From Clostridium sp. CX1 (GTDB taxonomy: Bacteria; Bacillota; Clostridia; Clostridiales; Clostridiaceae), in NCBI RefSeq assembly GCF_025398335.1, contig NZ_JAODOO010000011.1, forward strand, positions 62,001 through 126,000: a stretch of DNA of 64,000 nucleotides, written 5' to 3'. The notes beneath the pieces were generated by a model. The model was given only the letters and a program-made list of their open reading frames with translations. It did no database searches and was not told where the DNA came from. Position numbers and translations under genes: made by a program. Of this stretch, positions 62,560 through 64,000 are shown piece after piece (the stretch's first letter is position 1; each line of letters begins with the position of its first letter).

Positions 62560-63927
62560 CTAGATTTTTGCAAGAACTCTCGCTAAGTAAACTCCGCTTG
62601 CAGATGCTTGTGATAGCGAATGTGTAACTCCTGACCCATCCCCTAATGCATATAATCCTTTAACACTTGTCTCTAGGTTTGTATCAACTTCTACTTTTGA
62701 GTTGTAAAACTTCACTTCTACTCCATATAATAGTGTATCTTCATTTGCTGTGCCTGGGGCTATGTTGTTAAGGGCATATATCATTTCTATAATATCATCT
62801 AGCTGTCTCTTAGGAATTACAAGACTTAAATCCCCTGGAGTAGCTTTTAATGTTGGTATTGTAAAACTCTTAGCCATTCTACGTTCATTAGTTCTTCTTC
62901 CATTTACTAAGTCTCCAAACCTTTGAACTAATACGCCTCCACCAAGCATATTACTTAGTCTCGCAATAGATTCTCCATACTCATTGCTATCCCTAAACGG
63001 CTCAGTGAAATGATTAGATACCAGAAGTGCAAAGTTTGTATTTCCTGTATGAAGTTTTGGATCAGAATAACTATGTCCATTTACAGTTATTATACCATTA
63101 GTATTTTCATTTACTACCTCTCCATGAGGATTCATACAGAATGTTCTTACCATATCATTATATTTTTTTGTTTTATATACAATTTTGCTCTCATAAACCT
63201 CTTTAGTTATATGCTCAAAAATTTCTGCTGGTAATTCTACACGGACTCCTATATCAACTCTATTGCTTTCTGTTCTTATTCCCATTTTATCACAGACTTT
63301 TGAAATCCACTTAGAACCTGAACGACCAGTTGCTAACACTAATTTATCAGAAGTAAAAGTCTCTCTGTTTGTAATAACTGAAAATTGTTCTTCTGACTTA
63401 TCAATATCTAAAACTTCTGTGTCAAATAACATTTCCACCTTGTCTTTTAGAAACTTATATATGTTAGATAATATAACTAAATTTCTGTCTGTGCCTAAAT
63501 GCCTTACCTTAGCATCCAAAAGATGTAAATCATGTTGTAAAGCCTTACTTTTTAGTTCTGAATTAGCAGTAGAATAAAGCTTAGCCTCTGCTCCACCCAT
63601 CTCACATAGAACTTCATCAACATAATTCATTAGATTTATGGCTTCATCTTTTCCTACATACTTGTAAAGTTCTCCACCAAAGTTATTTGTTATATTATAT
63701 TTACCATCAGATAAACTTCCAGCCCCTCCGTATCCATTCATGATGTTACATACAGAACAGTGTATGCAAGCCTTTATCTTTTTTCCATCTATAGGACATA
63801 CTCTTTTTTCTAAACTATGACCTTTCTCAATCATTAATATTTTCATATTAGGATTTACCTTTACCAATTCATAGGCAGTGAAAATTCCACTAGCCCCTGC
63901 ACCAACAATAATTATATCGTATTTCAT
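62560..63927 (-). CDS. FAD-dependent oxidoreductase
   Basis: This 455-residue flavoprotein begins DIIIVGAGASGIFTAYELVK (FAD Rossmann fold) and has a Cys-rich segment CPIDGKKIKACIHCSVC at about residues 42-58, YGGAGSLSDGKYNIT, LATGRSGSKWI and the C-terminal YALGDGSGVTHSLSQASASG. It resembles a FAD-dehydrogenase family common in clostridia; the substrate is unknown. The ATG at 63927 with AGGAGGG 7 bp upstream is preferred to the in-frame start at 63945. The rest of the window (63928-64000) shows no gene. Confidence 0.85.
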   Translation of the reverse strand: MKYDIIIVGAGASGIFTAYELVKVNPNMKILMIEKGHSLEKRVCPIDGKKIKACIHCSVCNIMNGYGGAGSLSDGKYNITNNFGGELYKYVGKDEAINLMNYVDEVLCEMGGAEAKLYSTANSELKSKALQHDLHLLDAKVRHLGTDRNLVILSNIYKFLKDKVEMLFDTEVLDIDKSEEQFSVITNRETFTSDKLVLATGRSGSKWISKVCDKMGIRTESNRVDIGVRVELPAEIFEHITKEVYESKIVYKTKKYNDMVRTFCMNPHGEVVNENTNGIITVNGHSYSDPKLHTGNTNFALLVSNHFTEPFRDSNEYGESIARLSNMLGGGVLVQRFGDLVNGRRTNERRMAKSFTIPTLKATPGDLSLVIPKRQLDDIIEMIYALNNIAPGTANEDTLLYGVEVKFYNSKVEVDTNLETSVKGLYALGDGSGVTHSLSQASASGVYLARVLAKI

Positions 63928-64000
63928 AAATACCCTCCTATGCAAATGTTATAAAAGGCGAACATTTTATTATACTATTCGAGCAGCTAAATTATTACTA

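Overview
The window is AT-rich, densely coded DNA of a low-GC, anaerobic, spore-forming Firmicute, most likely Clostridium sensu stricto. This rests on the FabK/FabT/FabZ-type fatty acid operon, HydF and TM1266 of the [FeFe]-hydrogenase system, bifunctional AdhE, a GerMN lipoprotein, DnaD/DnaI-type helicase-loading proteins, the PPDK regulatory protein, a T-box asnS leader and SD-rich starts with frequent TTG/GTG initiators. No species is claimed.

Layout. 1-4.0 kb (+): 3' end of murA, yycJ/walJ, a GerMN lipoprotein, a 53-codon CxxH/CxxC protein overlapping it, a SEC-C protein, rlmH and a compositionally distinct DUF2200 gene. 4.1-18.1 kb (-): a nine-gene operon (ygeX, ygeY, D-aminoacylase-like, ssnA, NCS2 permease, hydA, xdhD, short ygfK, cytosine-deaminase-like), the clostridial counterpart of the E. 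coli ygeV-ygfK-xdhD purine/selenium region. 18.3-20.1 kb: a YgeV-like sigma54 activator. 20.5-25.0 kb (+): the maturation arm (yqeC, mocA, yqeB, xdhC-type, MPT-binding protein) and ridA. 25.1-27.5 kb (-): iorB and iorA. 28.2-41.3 kb: adhE, ogt, T-box/asnS, alaX, TM1266-hydF, dUTPase, a small membrane protein, LysR, S8 protease, ferritin and a 2-hydroxyacid dehydrogenase. 41.4-52.5 kb (-): a 13-gene fab/acc operon headed by a nitronate monooxygenase-like gene and fabT. 52.6-64 kb: M23 protein, dnaD-like, dnaI-like, eight tRNA genes (a tandem duplication of Thr-Asp-Val-Glu), PPDK regulatory protein, CoA-binding protein, an unknown gene, two FAD proteins, an acyl-ACP thioesterase and purA.

How it works together. 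The 4-25 kb region looks like one regulon for anaerobic breakdown of purines: uptake (NCS2 permease), selenium/molybdenum hydroxylation (XdhD), reduction (YgfK), ring opening and deamination (HydA, SsnA and two further amidohydrolases), amide or ureide hydrolysis (YgeY), and cleavage of 2,3-diaminopropionate to pyruvate and ammonia (YgeX, helped by RidA). YqeB, YqeC, MocA, the XdhC-type protein and the MPT protein would build the selenium-containing molybdenum cofactor. Each of the two divergent operons has a -24/-12 (sigma54) promoter, and six palindromic sites of the form TTATCA-N3-TGATAA flank the regulator gene; these are candidate activator sites. Compared with E. coli the cluster lacks ygeW, carbamate kinase (yqeA) and the FAD subunit ygfM, and its YgfK lacks the internal flavin/NAD(P)H domain, so electrons probably enter another way.

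The fab/acc operon carries two tandem FabT palindromes directly after its -10 box. The adhE upstream region holds Rex-like and cre-like sites, the ferritin gene has two PerR/Fur-like boxes, and the hydF operon has a promoter-proximal terminator suggesting attenuation.
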